From Caballeronia concitans (GTDB lineage Bacteria > Pseudomonadota > Gammaproteobacteria > Burkholderiales > Burkholderiaceae), in contig NZ_FCNV02000001.1 in NCBI RefSeq assembly GCF_001544615.1, positions 310,001 to 374,000 on the forward strand: a stretch of DNA of 64,000 nt, written 5' to 3'. Under the pieces are notes generated by a model. It searched no databases and had not been told where the DNA came from. It saw only the letters and a program-made list of their open reading frames with translations. Below, in pieces: positions 19,024 to 29,941 of the stretch. The number at the start of each line of letters is the position of its first letter. Position 1 is the stretch's first letter. A program made the position numbers and the translations under genes.

Positions 19024-20523
19024 ATGCATCAGAAAAGCTTGACCGAACTGCGCGCCGCGCTCGACTCGAAGGAAATCTCCGCCGTCGAGCTGGCCCAGTC
19101 GTATCTGCAACGCATCGAGGCCGCGAAGGACCTCAATGCCTTCATCGGCGTCGACCGCGAGCTCACGCTCGAACAGGCGCGCGCCGCCGACGCGGCGATC
19201 GCCCAAGGAAGCGCGGGCGCGCTGACCGGCCTGCCGATCGCGCACAAGGACGTCTTCGTCACGCGCGGCTGGACGTCGACGGCCGGCTCCCACATGCTGG
19301 AAAACTACGCGAGCCCGTTCGATGCGACCGTCGTCGATCGTCTGAAGCGCGCCGGCATGGTCTGCCTCGGCAAGACGAACATGGACGAATTCGCGATGGG
19401 CTCGTCCAACGAGAATTCGTACTTCGGCGCGGTGAAGAATCCGTGGGACACGAAGGCCGTGCCGGGCGGCTCGTCGGGCGGATCGGCGGCGGCGGTGGCC
19501 GCGCGTCTCGCGCCCGCCGCGACCGGCACGGACACGGGCGGTTCCATCCGCCAGCCCGCGTCGTTCACCGGCATCACGGGCATCAAGCCCACGTACGGCC
19601 GCGTGTCGCGCTACGGGATGATCGCGTTCGCGTCGTCGCTGGATCAGGGCGGCCCGATGGCGCAAAGCGCCGCCGACTGCGCGCTCCTGCTCAACGCAAT
19701 GGGCGGCTTCGACGAGCGCGACTCCACGAGCCTGCAACGCGAAAACGAAGACTACACGCGCTATCTCGGCAAGACGTGGAACGGCGGCGATGCCGCCAAG
19801 CCGCTCGCGGGCCTGCGCATCGGCATGCCGAAGGAATACTTCGGCGCGGGCCTGGCCGACGACGTGCGCGCTTCCATCCAAGCGGCGCTGAAGGCGTACG
19901 AAACGCTCGGCGCCACGCTCGTGGAAGTTTCGCTGCCGAAGACCGAGCTTTCGATTCCCGTGTACTACATCATCGCGCCGGCGGAGGCATCGTCGAATCT
20001 GTCGCGTTTCGATGGCGTGCGCTACGGGCATCGCGCGGCGCAGTACAAAGACTTGCTCGACATGTACAAGAAGTCGCGCGCGGAAGGCTTCGGGCCGGAA
20101 GTGAAGCGGCGGATTCTCGTCGGCACGTATGTGCTCTCGCACGGCTACTACGACGCGTACTACCTGCAGGCGCAGAAGATTCGCCGCATCATCGCACGCG
20201 ACTTCCAGGAAGCGTTCAAGCAGTGCGACGTCATCATGGGACCGGTCGCGCCGTCGGTGGCGTGGAATCTCGGCGAAAAGACCGACGATCCCGTGCAGAT
20301 GTATCTAGCTGACATCTACACGCTGTCGGTCAGCCTCGCGGGCCTGCCCGGCATGAGCGTGCCGTGCGGCTTCGGCGCGGGCGCTAACGCGAATCGCCCG
20401 GTCGGATTGCAGATCATCGGAAACTATTTCAACGAAGCCCGGATGCTCCAGGTCGCCGACGCGTTCCAGCGCGCGACCGACTGGCACCGCAAGGCACCAT
20501 CGGCATCGGCATCGGGAGTGTGA
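19024..20523 (+). CDS. gatA: Asp/Glu-tRNA(Asn/Gln) amidotransferase subunit A
   Basis: Glutaminase subunit of GatCAB. The 499-residue protein has the amidase Ser-cisSer-Lys triad: Lys in AHKDVF (near residue 75), the cis-Ser in GGSSGGS (near 150) and the nucleophile in TDTGGSIR (near 174). The ATG at 19024 follows a GGGAAC ribosome site; an upstream in-frame start at 18982 is less likely. gatB begins two bases after its stop. Confidence 0.97.
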   Translation: MHQKSLTELRAALDSKEISAVELAQSYLQRIEAAKDLNAFIGVDRELTLEQARAADAAIAQGSAGALTGLPIAHKDVFVTRGWTSTAGSHMLENYASPFDATVVDRLKRAGMVCLGKTNMDEFAMGSSNENSYFGAVKNPWDTKAVPGGSSGGSAAAVAARLAPAATGTDTGGSIRQPASFTGITGIKPTYGRVSRYGMIAFASSLDQGGPMAQSAADCALLLNAMGGFDERDSTSLQRENEDYTRYLGKTWNGGDAAKPLAGLRIGMPKEYFGAGLADDVRASIQAALKAYETLGATLVEVSLPKTELSIPVYYIIAPAEASSNLSRFDGVRYGHRAAQYKDLLDMYKKSRAEGFGPEVKRRILVGTYVLSHGYYDAYYLQAQKIRRIIARDFQEAFKQCDVIMGPVAPSVAWNLGEKTDDPVQMYLADIYTLSVSLAGLPGMSVPCGFGAGANANRPVGLQIIGNYFNEARMLQVADAFQRATDWHRKAPSASASGV

Positions 20524-20525
20524 AC

Positions 20526-21995
20526 ATGCAGTGGGAAGTCGTCATCGGTCTGGAAACGCACGCGCAGTTATCCACCGTCTCCAAGATTTTCTCGGGCGCG
20601 CCGACGCAATTCGGCGCGGCGCCGAACACGCAGGCCTGTCCCGTCGATCTCGCGCTGCCCGGCGTGCTGCCGGTGATGAACCGCGGCGCCGTCGAGCGCG
20701 CGATCCGCTTCGGGCTGGCCATCGGCGCGCACATCGCACCGCGCAGCATCTTCGCGCGCAAGAACTACTTCTATCCTGATCTGCCGAAGGGCTATCAGAT
20801 CAGCCAGTACGAGATTCCGGTCGTGCAGGGCGGTCAGATCACGATCCAGGTTCCGGCGAACGAAAAGGCCGGCAAGGAAGCGTACGAGAAGACCGTCAAC
20901 CTGACGCGCGCGCATCTGGAAGAAGACGCCGGCAAGTCGCTGCACGAAGACTTCGCGGGCATGACGGGCATCGACCTGAACCGCGCGGGCACGCCGCTGC
21001 TCGAAATCGTCACGGAGCCGGAAATGCGCAGCGCGGCGGAAGCGGTCGCGTATGCGAAGGCGCTGCATGGCCTCGTCGTGTGGCTCGGCATCTGCGACGG
21101 CAACATGCAGGAAGGCTCGTTCCGTTGCGATGCGAACGTGTCGGTGCGGCCGGTCGGCCAGAAGGAATTCGGCACGCGCGCCGAAATCAAGAACCTGAAC
21201 TCGTTCCGTTTCCTCGAAGAAGCCATTCAGTACGAAGTGCGCCGTCAGATCGAGTTGATCGAAGACGGCGGCACGGTGGTGCAGGAAACGCGTCTGTACG
21301 ATCCGGACAAGCGCGAAACGCGCTCCATGCGCAGCAAGGAAGACGCGCACGATTACCGCTATTTCCCCGATCCGGACCTGATGCCGCTCGTGATCGATCC
21401 GTCGTGGATCGAGCGCGTGCAGGGCGACATGCCCGAGCTTCCCGCCGGCATGCAGAAGCGCTTCGTCGAGACCTACGGCCTCACGCCGTACGACGCGGGC
21501 GTGCTGACTTCGTCGAAGGCGATGGCCGCGTATTTCGAGGCGGTCGTCGCGAAGGCGGGCGCGGCTCAGGCGAAGATCGCGGCGAACTGGCTCATGGGCG
21601 ATGTCTCCGCGCAACTGAATCGCGAATCGCTGGAGATCGGCGAGTCGCCGGTGTCGGCGGCGCAGCTCGCGCTGATTCTGCAACGCATCGCGGACGGCAC
21701 CATCTCGAACAAGATCGCGAAGGACATCTTCCAGTCGATCTGGGAAGAGAAGGCGACGGACGAGGGCGCGGCGGACCGCATCATCGAGGCGAAGGGGCTG
21801 AAGCAGATTTCGGATACGGGCGCGCTCGAAGCGATCATCGACGAAGTGCTCGCCGCGAATCAGAAGTCCGTGGACGAATTCCGCGCAGGCAAGGAGAAGG
21901 CGTTCAACGCGCTGATCGGCCAGGCGATGAAGGCGACCAAGGGCAAGGCGAATCCGCAGCAGGTCAATGAATTGCTCAAGAAGAAGCTGGGTTGA
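20526..21995 (+). CDS. gatB: Asp/Glu-tRNA(Asn/Gln) amidotransferase subunit B
   Basis: Kinase and tRNA-binding subunit of GatCAB. The 489-residue protein starts [15 protein letters not shown], has the GatB cradle motif ([21 protein letters not shown]) and ends with the YqeY-like tail domain ([10 protein letters not shown]). A GTG at 20520 overlapping gatA is a possible alternative start. An intrinsic terminator follows 66 bases after the stop. Confidence 0.97.
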   Translation: MQWEVVIGLETHAQLSTVSKIFSGAPTQFGAAPNTQACPVDLALPGVLPVMNRGAVERAIRFGLAIGAHIAPRSIFARKNYFYPDLPKGYQISQYEIPVVQGGQITIQVPANEKAGKEAYEKTVNLTRAHLEEDAGKSLHEDFAGMTGIDLNRAGTPLLEIVTEPEMRSAAEAVAYAKALHGLVVWLGICDGNMQEGSFRCDANVSVRPVGQKEFGTRAEIKNLNSFRFLEEAIQYEVRRQIELIEDGGTVVQETRLYDPDKRETRSMRSKEDAHDYRYFPDPDLMPLVIDPSWIERVQGDMPELPAGMQKRFVETYGLTPYDAGVLTSSKAMAAYFEAVVAKAGAAQAKIAANWLMGDVSAQLNRESLEIGESPVSAAQLALILQRIADGTISNKIAKDIFQSIWEEKATDEGAADRIIEAKGLKQISDTGALEAIIDEVLAANQKSVDEFRAGKEKAFNALIGQAMKATKGKANPQQVNELLKKKLG

Positions 21996-22060
21996 GGGCG
22001 AGTCGGGGAACGTCATCGCCGCGCGCGGACATGACCTTATCCTGAACGCCTGATACAAAC

Positions 22061-22097
22061 GGGCTGTTGCCGGCAAAGCCTGGCAGCAGCCCTTTTT
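22061..22097 (+). terminator. Rho-independent terminator after gatB
   Basis: An 11-bp stem with one G.T wobble (22061-22071 with 22082-22092) followed by five T residues closes the gatCAB unit before ppk2. Confidence 0.88.
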
Positions 22098-22118
22098 CAT
22101 TCGAACGGCGAAAAAGAC

Positions 22119-22958
22119 ATGGCAAAGAACCCCGATCTGGACGACTTTCGCGTACCTTTTTTCAACGACGGCAAGAAGCTCAAGTCATTCGACCTAAGCT
22201 CGATCGATCCCGCCGCAAAGCCATTCTCGACCGGCTCGAAAGACAGCGACCGCGCGCGCCTCGCCGAAATCGGCGCGCAACTCGACGACTTGCAAGAGCG
22301 CCTGCACGCGCAGCGGCATCGGCGGGTGCTGCTCGTGCTGCAAGGCATGGACACGAGCGGCAAGGACGGCACCGTGCGCGCCGTGTTTCACGATGTCGAT
22401 CCGCTCGGCTTGCGCATCGTGCCGTTTCGCGCGCCGTCCGAGCGCGAGGCCGCGCACGACTTTCTCTGGCGCGTCCACGCGCAAGCGCCGATGGCCGGCG
22501 AGTTCGCCATCTTCAATCGCAGCCACTACGAAGACGTGCTCGTGCCGCGCGTGATGAAGCAGATCGACGACGACGAATGCGAGCGCCGGTATCGTCATAT
22601 TCGCGAATTCGAGTCGCTGCTGGCCGATACGGGCACGACCATCGTCAAATGCTTCCTGCACATTTCGAAGGACACGCAGCGCGAACGCCTGCAGGCGCGC
22701 ATCGACGATCCCACGAAGCACTGGAAATTTGATGTCTCCGATCTCGACGCCCGCAAGCTGTGGGACGACTATCAGCGGGCGTATGCCGCGGCGCTCGGAT
22801 CGACGTCGACGGAATACGCGCCGTGGTACATCATTCCCGGCGATTCGAAGACGCATCGCAACGTGATGGTCGCCGAACTGCTCTTGCGCACGTTGCAGGG
22901 CATGAAGCTCGAATTTCCGCCCGCGAAGGAATCGCTGAAGGGCATCAAGGTCGAGTAA
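22119..22958 (+). CDS. ppk2: Polyphosphate kinase 2 family protein
   Basis: Phosphotransferase that uses inorganic polyphosphate to phosphorylate nucleotides (PPK2 family). The 279-residue one-domain protein has Walker A GMDTSGKDGT near residue 75, the Walker B region FNRSHYEDVLVPRV, and the lid (KHWKFDVSDLDARKLWDDY). Single-domain PPK2s phosphorylate nucleoside mono- or diphosphates; which one is not settled by sequence here. Stands between a terminator and xthA, 21 bases before the latter. Confidence 0.92.
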   Translation: MAKNPDLDDFRVPFFNDGKKLKSFDLSSIDPAAKPFSTGSKDSDRARLAEIGAQLDDLQERLHAQRHRRVLLVLQGMDTSGKDGTVRAVFHDVDPLGLRIVPFRAPSEREAAHDFLWRVHAQAPMAGEFAIFNRSHYEDVLVPRVMKQIDDDECERRYRHIREFESLLADTGTTIVKCFLHISKDTQRERLQARIDDPTKHWKFDVSDLDARKLWDDYQRAYAAALGSTSTEYAPWYIIPGDSKTHRNVMVAELLLRTLQGMKLEFPPAKESLKGIKVE

Positions 22959-22979
22959 AACTCAAACAAAAGGAAGCAT

Positions 22980-23762
22980 ATGTTTCGCGTCATCACCGCC
23001 AACCTGAACGGCATTCGTTCGGCCGCCAAGAAAGGCTTCTTCGACTGGTTCGGCGAGCAGCAATCCGACGTCGTCTGCGTGCAGGAAATCAAATGCTCGC
23101 AGGACGACCTCACGCCCGAATTTCTCGCGCCGCACGGCTTTAAAGGCTACTTCCAGCACGCGGTCAAGAAGGGCTACAGCGGCGCGGGCGTCTACACGCG
23201 ACACGAACCGGACGATGTCATCATCGGCTTCGGCAGCGAAGAGTTCGATCCCGAAGGACGCTACGTGGAAGCGCGTTTCGGCAAGCTCTCGGTGGTGTCG
23301 GTGTACGTGCCGTCGGGATCGAGCGGCGATGAGCGCCAGCAGGCGAAGTATCGCTTCATGGACGAGTTCATGCCGCATCTCACGCAGCTCGCGGCGGAGC
23401 GCGAAGTGATCGTGTGCGGCGACGTTAACATCGTCCACAAGGAAATCGACATCAAGAACTGGAAGAGCAACCAGAAGAATTCGGGCTGCCTGCCGGAAGA
23501 GCGCGCGTGGCTCACGAAACTGTTCGATGACGTCGGCTACGTCGATGTCTTTCGCACGCTCGACACGCGCGCCGAGCAGTACACGTGGTGGAGCAATCGC
23601 GGGCAGGCGTATGCGAAGAACGTCGGGTGGCGGATCGACTATCAGATCGCGACGCAGGAAGTCGCCGCGACCGCGAAGCAGACGTCTATTTTCCGCGACA
23701 TCAAGTTCAGCGACCACGCGCCGCTGACGATCGATTACGACTGGAAACTCGGCAAGAAATAA
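22980..23762 (+). CDS. xthA: Exodeoxyribonuclease III / AP endonuclease
   Basis: Base-excision repair nuclease that cuts at abasic sites. The 260-residue EEP-fold protein has the motifs ANLNGIR, the metal Glu in VCVQEIKCSQ, GDVNIVH, and the catalytic C-terminal SDHAPLTIDY. Preceded by AAGGAAG. Likely co-transcribed with ppk2. Confidence 0.96.
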   Translation: MFRVITANLNGIRSAAKKGFFDWFGEQQSDVVCVQEIKCSQDDLTPEFLAPHGFKGYFQHAVKKGYSGAGVYTRHEPDDVIIGFGSEEFDPEGRYVEARFGKLSVVSVYVPSGSSGDERQQAKYRFMDEFMPHLTQLAAEREVIVCGDVNIVHKEIDIKNWKSNQKNSGCLPEERAWLTKLFDDVGYVDVFRTLDTRAEQYTWWSNRGQAYAKNVGWRIDYQIATQEVAATAKQTSIFRDIKFSDHAPLTIDYDWKLGKK

Positions 23763-23768
23763 CGCAAG

Positions 23769-23794
23769 CGGGCCGCGCGTTAGTTAGCGGCCCG
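23769..23794. terminator. Shared hairpin between convergent xthA and the M48 protease gene
   Basis: Stem CGGGCCGC / GCGGCCCG (23769-23776 with 23787-23794) lies between, and partly over, the two convergent stops. A pyrimidine-rich TCTTCTT follows on the plus strand. It probably ends both transcripts. Confidence 0.7.
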
Positions 23795-24710
23795 TCTTCT
23801 TGTACCGCCCCATGCCCGCGTAATTCGGCAACTGATCGATGCTCTTGCCGACCGCCTTTGCATAGAGCGGCATCATGTCGGGCATGCGCTTCTCCAGATC
23901 CTGCCGGCGATCCGTGCCATATGGATGCATCCACACGAAGCCGTTGTCCGCGCGGCGCGTGGCCGTATCGATCTTGTTCCACAGCGTGACGGCGGCGCGC
24001 GGATCGTAGCCCGCGCGCGATGCGATCTCGCTGCCGATCACATCGGCTTCGGTCTCGTCGGCGGGCGAGTAGCGCATGGCGAGCAGTTGATCGCCGATAC
24101 CGAGCGGCGTCGAGCCGACATCGGCGAAACCGAAAAGCTGCGGCATGGTGCCGGCGGTGAGTTGCGCGGCCTGCTGGCGTCCGAGCCGCTCGCGCGCATG
24201 TTCGCGCAGCGCGTGCGCGATCTCGTGGCCGATCATCATGCCGATTTCGTTGTCGTTGAGCTTCAGCTTTTCTATCAGCCCGCTATACACGACGATCTTT
24301 CCGCCCGGCAGACAGTACATGCGAATCTCGTTCGACCTGACGACATTCGTCTCCCATTTCCACGCCTTCGAGCGATCGTTCCACTTGAGCGCGAACGGCA
24401 CCTCGTGATTCACGATCGCGCGCACGCGCTTGACGAGCGCGTTGTCGTTATCGAGCAGACGCTTGTTGCGCTCGGCTTCGTGAATGATCTGCGCGTATTC
24501 GTCGGCGGACTGCTGCTCCAGCGTCGCGGGCGGAATGAGATTGCGAAAGAGCGCCGTGTTGCCGAAGCGGACCTGGCTGTTCGGCGCGGTGTACGGCGGC
24601 GGTGCGCGGTCGTCGTCCTGCGCACGCGCGGCATGCGGCATGAACGACGCGAAAGACGCCAGCGCCAGCACGCCGGCCAGCGCGCGATTGGGAAACATCC
24701 GCACCGTCAT
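23784..24710 (-). CDS. Exported M48 family metalloprotease
   Basis: Periplasmic zinc protease of the M48C type (relatives LoiP and BepA act in outer-membrane quality control). The 308-residue protein has a signal peptide ending in HAARAQ, the zinc motif GHEIAH near residue 160 and the third-ligand region ETEADVIG. The start ATG at 24710 lies in an ATGA overlap with the AmpG gene; MFPN at 24698 is an alternative. Confidence 0.9.
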   Translation of the reverse strand: MTVRMFPNRALAGVLALASFASFMPHAARAQDDDRAPPPYTAPNSQVRFGNTALFRNLIPPATLEQQSADEYAQIIHEAERNKRLLDNDNALVKRVRAIVNHEVPFALKWNDRSKAWKWETNVVRSNEIRMYCLPGGKIVVYSGLIEKLKLNDNEIGMMIGHEIAHALREHARERLGRQQAAQLTAGTMPQLFGFADVGSTPLGIGDQLLAMRYSPADETEADVIGSEIASRAGYDPRAAVTLWNKIDTATRRADNGFVWMHPYGTDRRQDLEKRMPDMMPLYAKAVGKSIDQLPNYAGMGRYKKTGR

Positions 24711-25993
24711 TGTTTCGATCTCCAGGGCGCGATCAACGGCAACAGTAACATGCCCGGAATCGAGAGCGCGACGCAGACGAGGAAGTACTCGAACCAGCCC
24801 GTCTGCGCGACGATGAACCCGCTCGCCGACGCCGCCACCGTGCGCGGCACCGCCGCGAGGCTCGTGAAGAGCGCGAACTGCGTCGCGGTGTAGCGCGGGT
24901 CGGTCGTGCTCGCGATGTACGCGGTGAACGTGGCGAGCGTGAGACCCGTGGCGAACGTCTCGAAGCCGTACAGCACGCCGAGCGCGAGCGGCGACGGCCC
25001 GATCTTCGCGAGCCACGCGAAGCCGATGGTCGCGACGATCTGCAGCGCGCCGAACACCCACAGCCCGCGCGCAATGCCGATCTTCACCAGAAACACGCCG
25101 CCGATGATCCCGCCCGCGATGCTCGTCCAGAATGCGACCGTCTTCGCAATCACGCCGATCTGCGTCATCGTGAAGCCGATATCGAGGAAGAACTTGGTGG
25201 CGAGCGCGGTGGCCATCGTGTCGCCGAGCTTGTAGAGGAAGATGAAGCCGAGCACGAGGAGCGCCGCGCGCCAGCCGTCGCGCGTGACGAATTCGTGAAA
25301 CGGTTCGATGACCGCGTCGCGCAGATTCTTCGGCGGCGTGCCGTGAATCGCCGGCTCCTTGACCACGAGCGTCGTGATGATGCCCGGCAGCATGAAGAGC
25401 GCGGTCACGATGAACACCGTCTTCCACGGCAAAAAGCCCGCGAGAATCAGCGCGAGCGAGCCGGGCACGAGACCCGCGACCTTGTACGCGTTGACGTGCA
25501 CGGCGTTGCCGAGCCCTTGCTCCGTATCGGCGAGCAATTCACGCCGATAGGCGTCGATCACGATGTCCTGGCTCGCGCTGAAAATGGCGAGCAGCAGCGC
25601 GATGCACGCGACCGTCCAGATATTCTGCGCGGGCGAAAAGAAGCCGAACGCGCCGATCGCGAGCGCCACGAGCACTTGCGTGAGCAGCATCCAGCCGCGC
25701 CGCCTGCCGGGCCGCCAGAACGGCAGATGCGGAACGTAGCGGTCCATCAGCGGCGCCCACACGAACTTCCACGTATAGGGAAGCCCGAGCAGCGCGAAGA
25801 GTCCGATTTGCTTGACGTTGATGTGCTCGGTCGTGAGCCACGCCTGAATCAGGCTGACGAGCGTGAAAAGCGGCAGACCGGAAGTGAAGCCGAGAAACAC
25901 GCAAATCAGAATGCGCGCGTTCAGGAACGCGCGCCAGCCGGGATGATCTTCGTGAGCAGCAAGAGCGGGCGCCTCGTGTGGCGTGTCGGGCAT
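24707..25993 (-). CDS. ampG: AmpG-like muropeptide MFS permease
   Basis: Inner-membrane transporter of the AmpG family, which imports anhydro-muropeptides for cell-wall recycling and beta-lactamase induction. The 428-residue protein has about 12 membrane segments, the N-terminal GFTSGLPL motif, and KFVWAPLMDRY, both characteristic of AmpG. It overlaps the M48 protease gene and starts 45 bases after metW, so all four genes may be one transcript. Confidence 0.88.
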   Translation of the reverse strand: MPDTPHEAPALAAHEDHPGWRAFLNARILICVFLGFTSGLPLFTLVSLIQAWLTTEHINVKQIGLFALLGLPYTWKFVWAPLMDRYVPHLPFWRPGRRRGWMLLTQVLVALAIGAFGFFSPAQNIWTVACIALLLAIFSASQDIVIDAYRRELLADTEQGLGNAVHVNAYKVAGLVPGSLALILAGFLPWKTVFIVTALFMLPGIITTLVVKEPAIHGTPPKNLRDAVIEPFHEFVTRDGWRAALLVLGFIFLYKLGDTMATALATKFFLDIGFTMTQIGVIAKTVAFWTSIAGGIIGGVFLVKIGIARGLWVFGALQIVATIGFAWLAKIGPSPLALGVLYGFETFATGLTLATFTAYIASTTDPRYTATQFALFTSLAAVPRTVAASASGFIVAQTGWFEYFLVCVALSIPGMLLLPLIAPWRSKQ

Positions 25994-26038
25994 GTCGATG
26001 ATGGAAAAGCGTTGTCGATGCGATGAAGCCGGGACGGA

Positions 26039-26647
26039 TCACCTGCGCTTCACGCGATAGACCGCAAGACTACCACGCCAGTTCGCGCCCCAACGGATGG
26101 CCTGCCCACCGTGCAGCACCACGCGATCCAGAATCTCGATGCCCACTTCCGGCGCGAGCGCCTCGAAGTCCTTGATGGTCAGAACGCGCACGTTCGGCGT
26201 GTTGTGCCACTGATAAGGCAGCGATTTCGACACCGGCATGCGCCCCTGAATGACCGCGAGCCGATGCGGCCAATACCCGAAGTTCGGAAACGACACGATG
26301 CATTCGCGCCCCACGCGCACCGTCTCGCGCAGGATCGCGGCGGTCTGGTGAATGGTCTGCAGCGTCTGCGAGAGGATCGCGAAATCGAAGCTGTCGTCTT
26401 CGAAGAGGCGCAGGCCGTCTTCGAGATTCTGCTGGATCACGTTCACGCCTTTCTGCGCGCACGCGAGCACGCCGGCATCGTTGATTTCGATGCCGTAGCC
26501 GTTCACTTCCAGTTCCTCGCCGAGCAGCGAGAGCAGCGATCCGTCGCCGCAGCCGAGATCGAGCACGGTCGCGCGCGGTTCCACCCAGCGCGCGATGGCG
26601 CGGAAGTCCGATCGCAGCGCGAGAGAATCGAGAGTGTTCTGGTTCAT
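26039..26647 (-). CDS. metW: Methionine biosynthesis protein MetW
   Basis: SAM-dependent-methyltransferase-fold partner of MetX, needed with it for homoserine acylation in many proteobacteria. The 202-residue protein has the SAM motif [11 protein letters not shown] near residue 30 and the MetW-typical [11 protein letters not shown]. The start overlaps the metX stop (ATGA), which fits a stoichiometric partner. Confidence 0.95.
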   Translation of the reverse strand: MNQNTLDSLALRSDFRAIARWVEPRATVLDLGCGDGSLLSLLGEELEVNGYGIEINDAGVLACAQKGVNVIQQNLEDGLRLFEDDSFDFAILSQTLQTIHQTAAILRETVRVGRECIVSFPNFGYWPHRLAVIQGRMPVSKSLPYQWHNTPNVRVLTIKDFEALAPEVGIEILDRVVLHGGQAIRWGANWRGSLAVYRVKRR

Positions 26648-27789
26648 GCGCCGATCTCCGTGGCAATGCGTTCGTAATAAGCGCGCATCAGGTTGTGATA
26701 GCGGGCGTCGTCGAGCAGGAAGGCGTCGTGGCCGTGCGGCGCGTCGATTTCGGCGTAGCTCACGGTGCGCTTGTTGTCGAGCAGCGCCTTCACGATTTCG
26801 CGCGATCGCGCCGGCGCGAAACGCCAGTCGGTCGTGAAGCTCGCGATCAGATACTTCGCCTTCGTGCTGGCGAGCGTCTTCGTCAGATCGCCGTCGAAGG
26901 CTTTGGCGGGATCGAAGTAATCGAGTGCGCGCGTGATGAGCAAGTACGTGTTCGCATCGAAGTATTCGGCGAACTTGGCGGCCTGATAGCGCAGATACGA
27001 CTCCACTTCGAATTCCACGTCGAAGTTGAAGTTGTACGCGTCGAGCGCGCCTTCGGCACGGCGCAGCGCGCGGCCGAACTTGACGGCCATGTCGTCATCG
27101 GAGAGATACGTGATGTGGCCGATCATCCGCGCGACGCGCAAGCCCCGGCGCGGCTTCACGCCGTGCGCGTAGTAATCGCCGCCGTGGAAATCGGGATCGG
27201 AGAGGATTGCCGAGCGCGCCGTTTCGTTGAACGCGATGTTCTGCGCGGACAGCTTCGGCGTCGATGCAATCACGATGCAATGCCCGAGCCGCTCCGGGTA
27301 CATGATGCTCCACGCGAGCGCCTGCATGCCGCCGAGGCTGCCGCCCATCACCGCGGCGAACCGTTCGATGCCAAAGCGGTCCGCCACGCGCGCCTGCGCG
27401 TGCACCCAGTCCTCGACCGTCACCACGGGAAAGCTCGCGCCGTAGGGCTTGCCGGTTGCGCGATCGATGCTCATCGGTCCGGTCGAGCCGAAGCACGAGC
27501 CGAAGTTGTTCACGCCGATCACGAAGAAGCGATCGGTATCGAGCGGCTTGCCCGGGCCGACCATGTTGTCCCACCAGCCGACGTTCTTCGGATCGTCCGC
27601 ATAGACGCCCGCGACGTGATGCGACGCGTTCAGCGCGTGGCACACGAGCACGGCGTTCGAGCGCGCGGCGTTGAGTTCGCCGTACGTTTCGACGACGAGT
27701 TCGTAATCGCCGAGCGAACTGCCGCTCTGCAAGACGAGCGGTTCCTGGAAGTGCAAGGTTTGGGGACTGACGATGCCGATCGATTCCAT
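26644..27789 (-). CDS. metX: Homoserine O-acyltransferase MetX
   Basis: Acylates homoserine in the first committed step of methionine synthesis; alpha/beta-hydrolase fold. The 381-residue protein has the nucleophile Ser in [12 protein letters not shown] (near residue 147) and the catalytic His in [11 protein letters not shown] (near 350). Whether it uses acetyl- or succinyl-CoA cannot be told reliably by eye; homologues paired with MetW are often succinyltransferases. A SAM-II-like riboswitch lies upstream. Confidence 0.94.
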   Translation of the reverse strand: MESIGIVSPQTLHFQEPLVLQSGSSLGDYELVVETYGELNAARSNAVLVCHALNASHHVAGVYADDPKNVGWWDNMVGPGKPLDTDRFFVIGVNNFGSCFGSTGPMSIDRATGKPYGASFPVVTVEDWVHAQARVADRFGIERFAAVMGGSLGGMQALAWSIMYPERLGHCIVIASTPKLSAQNIAFNETARSAILSDPDFHGGDYYAHGVKPRRGLRVARMIGHITYLSDDDMAVKFGRALRRAEGALDAYNFNFDVEFEVESYLRYQAAKFAEYFDANTYLLITRALDYFDPAKAFDGDLTKTLASTKAKYLIASFTTDWRFAPARSREIVKALLDNKRTVSYAEIDAPHGHDAFLLDDARYHNLMRAYYERIATEIGA

Positions 27790-27852
27790 TCATTCCGCCT
27801 TTGACGAAAGCGGCTAAACGGTGTCGGCTGGGCGCGGAGCATGGGCGCGGCT

Positions 27853-27940
27853 GACGACCTCTTTAGCCGCATTTATAGTGAACCGCGGGGCATTGCCCTG
27901 GGTTCGCGCGCCCGCAATCGAGTCAGCAAATCGGCGCGTG
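27853..27940 (-). promoter_or_regulatory. SAM-II-type riboswitch upstream of metX, with an inserted hairpin
   Basis: On the minus strand the RNA has P1 (CGCGCC with GGCGCG), the loop-1 signature GATTT and ATTGCGG, and the 3' signature ATAAATGCGGCTAAAGAGG, in the order seen in SAM-II (SAM-alpha) aptamers. Loop bases GACT can pair with GGTC just after GCTAAAGA to give the pseudoknot. Unlike the roughly 52-base minimal SAM-II, the segment between P1 and the 3' signature holds an extra stem (GAACC with GGTTC, enclosing GGGC/GCCC). It should repress metX when S-adenosylmethionine is abundant. The metX ribosome site is about 60 bases further on. Confidence 0.82.
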
Positions 27941-27962
27941 TTTGAATTCAGTTGAGCGATGA

Positions 27963-27993
27963 AGTATAGCGGAAAACGTCATAAGGCCGTCAA
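27963..27993 (-). promoter_or_regulatory. Candidate promoter of metX
   Basis: On the minus strand TTGACG (27993-27988) and TATACT (27968-27963) are separated by 19 bases, somewhat long but otherwise good matches. The predicted start is about 15 bases before the riboswitch. Confidence 0.6.
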
Positions 27994-28064
27994 TCGACGA
28001 TGCCCGACGCTAATTCCGATGCCGCCCCGTTCGGACCGCGAAGCGATCTTTCGCGCGTTCGCGT

Positions 28065-28832
28065 TCAGGATCGCGCGGCGGGCCGCCCAAGCGCCCGGCC
28101 GCGCATGCCGAGCGAAAGTGCGCGCAGCGATTTCACCGTGCGATCCACGTAATGCGGCCGCCCCGCGCCCGCCATGCGCACCGACACCGCGCCGCTCGAC
28201 GTGCGCGCGACCGGCAGATGCCCGACGATCCACACGGTGCGAATGCCGAGTCGCCGATACCGCTTCAGATGCCCGCGCGTGTCTTCCACGAGAATCGCGT
28301 CTTCGAGGCGCACGTGCGCGCGGCGCATCGCGCGGCGAAGCATCGGCGCATCGGGTTTGGCGCGCCAGCGATCGCCTTCGCGCATGTCCTCGATGGCGAT
28401 CACACGCTCGAAAAGCCGCTCGATGCCCAGTTCCGCCAGCACCGCGCGCGCATACACCGACGGCCCGTTGGTCAACACGATCTTGCGCCCCGGCAGCGCG
28501 CGCAGCATGCGTCCGATGCCGCGTTCGGCGCGCAGCATCGACGGAAGATCGGAGAACGTATGAACGACGTGAAGGAAGTCGGCGGCATCGACGCCATGAT
28601 GCTTCACGAGCCCGAGCAGCGCCGCGCCGTAACGCAGCGTATAGCCGACGCGCAGCCGGTTCGCCTCGTCGATGTCCACGCCGAGCCGGTCGATGATGTA
28701 CTGCGTCATCGCGCGATTGATGGCCGGGAAGACCTGATGCGACGCGTGATGCAGCGTGTTGTCGAGGTCGAAGAGCCAGACGGGGCCGCGCGCTTTGGCG
28801 AGGCGTCGGCGGGACGGGCGATGCGCGGTCAT
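28065..28832 (-). CDS. HAD-superfamily hydrolase (pyrimidine 5'-nucleotidase type)
   Basis: A 255-residue HAD phosphatase with motif I FDLDNTLHH (near residue 21), motif II LTNGP, and motif III/IV LVEDTRGHLK. The sequence resembles the SDT1/pyrimidine 5'-nucleotidase subgroup (helical cap, short), which dephosphorylates UMP/CMP or modified nucleotides. The C-terminal 45 residues are Arg-rich. It lies 50 bases downstream of argB with a hairpin terminator in between. Confidence 0.85.
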   Translation of the reverse strand: MTAHRPSRRRLAKARGPVWLFDLDNTLHHASHQVFPAINRAMTQYIIDRLGVDIDEANRLRVGYTLRYGAALLGLVKHHGVDAADFLHVVHTFSDLPSMLRAERGIGRMLRALPGRKIVLTNGPSVYARAVLAELGIERLFERVIAIEDMREGDRWRAKPDAPMLRRAMRRAHVRLEDAILVEDTRGHLKRYRRLGIRTVWIVGHLPVARTSSGAVSVRMAGAGRPHYVDRTVKSLRALSLGMRGRALGRPAARS

Positions 28833-28835
28833 ATG

Positions 28836-28863
28836 AGAAAACGCCCGCGTCGGGGCGGGCGTT
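28836..28863 (-). terminator. Rho-independent terminator of argB
   Basis: Stem AACGCCCGC / GCGGGCGTT (28840-28848 with 28855-28863) followed on the minus strand by TTTTCTC, directly after argB. Confidence 0.82.
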
Positions 28864-28881
28864 GGACAAGCGGGAGAAGGC

Positions 28882-29805
<924 letters not shown>

Positions 29806-29941
29806 TTAAACACGCCGAATTGTACAGGACTGACGCAACGCAACAGATTCGTTTTCCCGCGACGTCGGCACGTTTTCCGGCGGTGCCGCCGGCGTGCGAT
29901 CATCGCTCATATCTGCCTGTTGTCATGAATACGTCACGACG

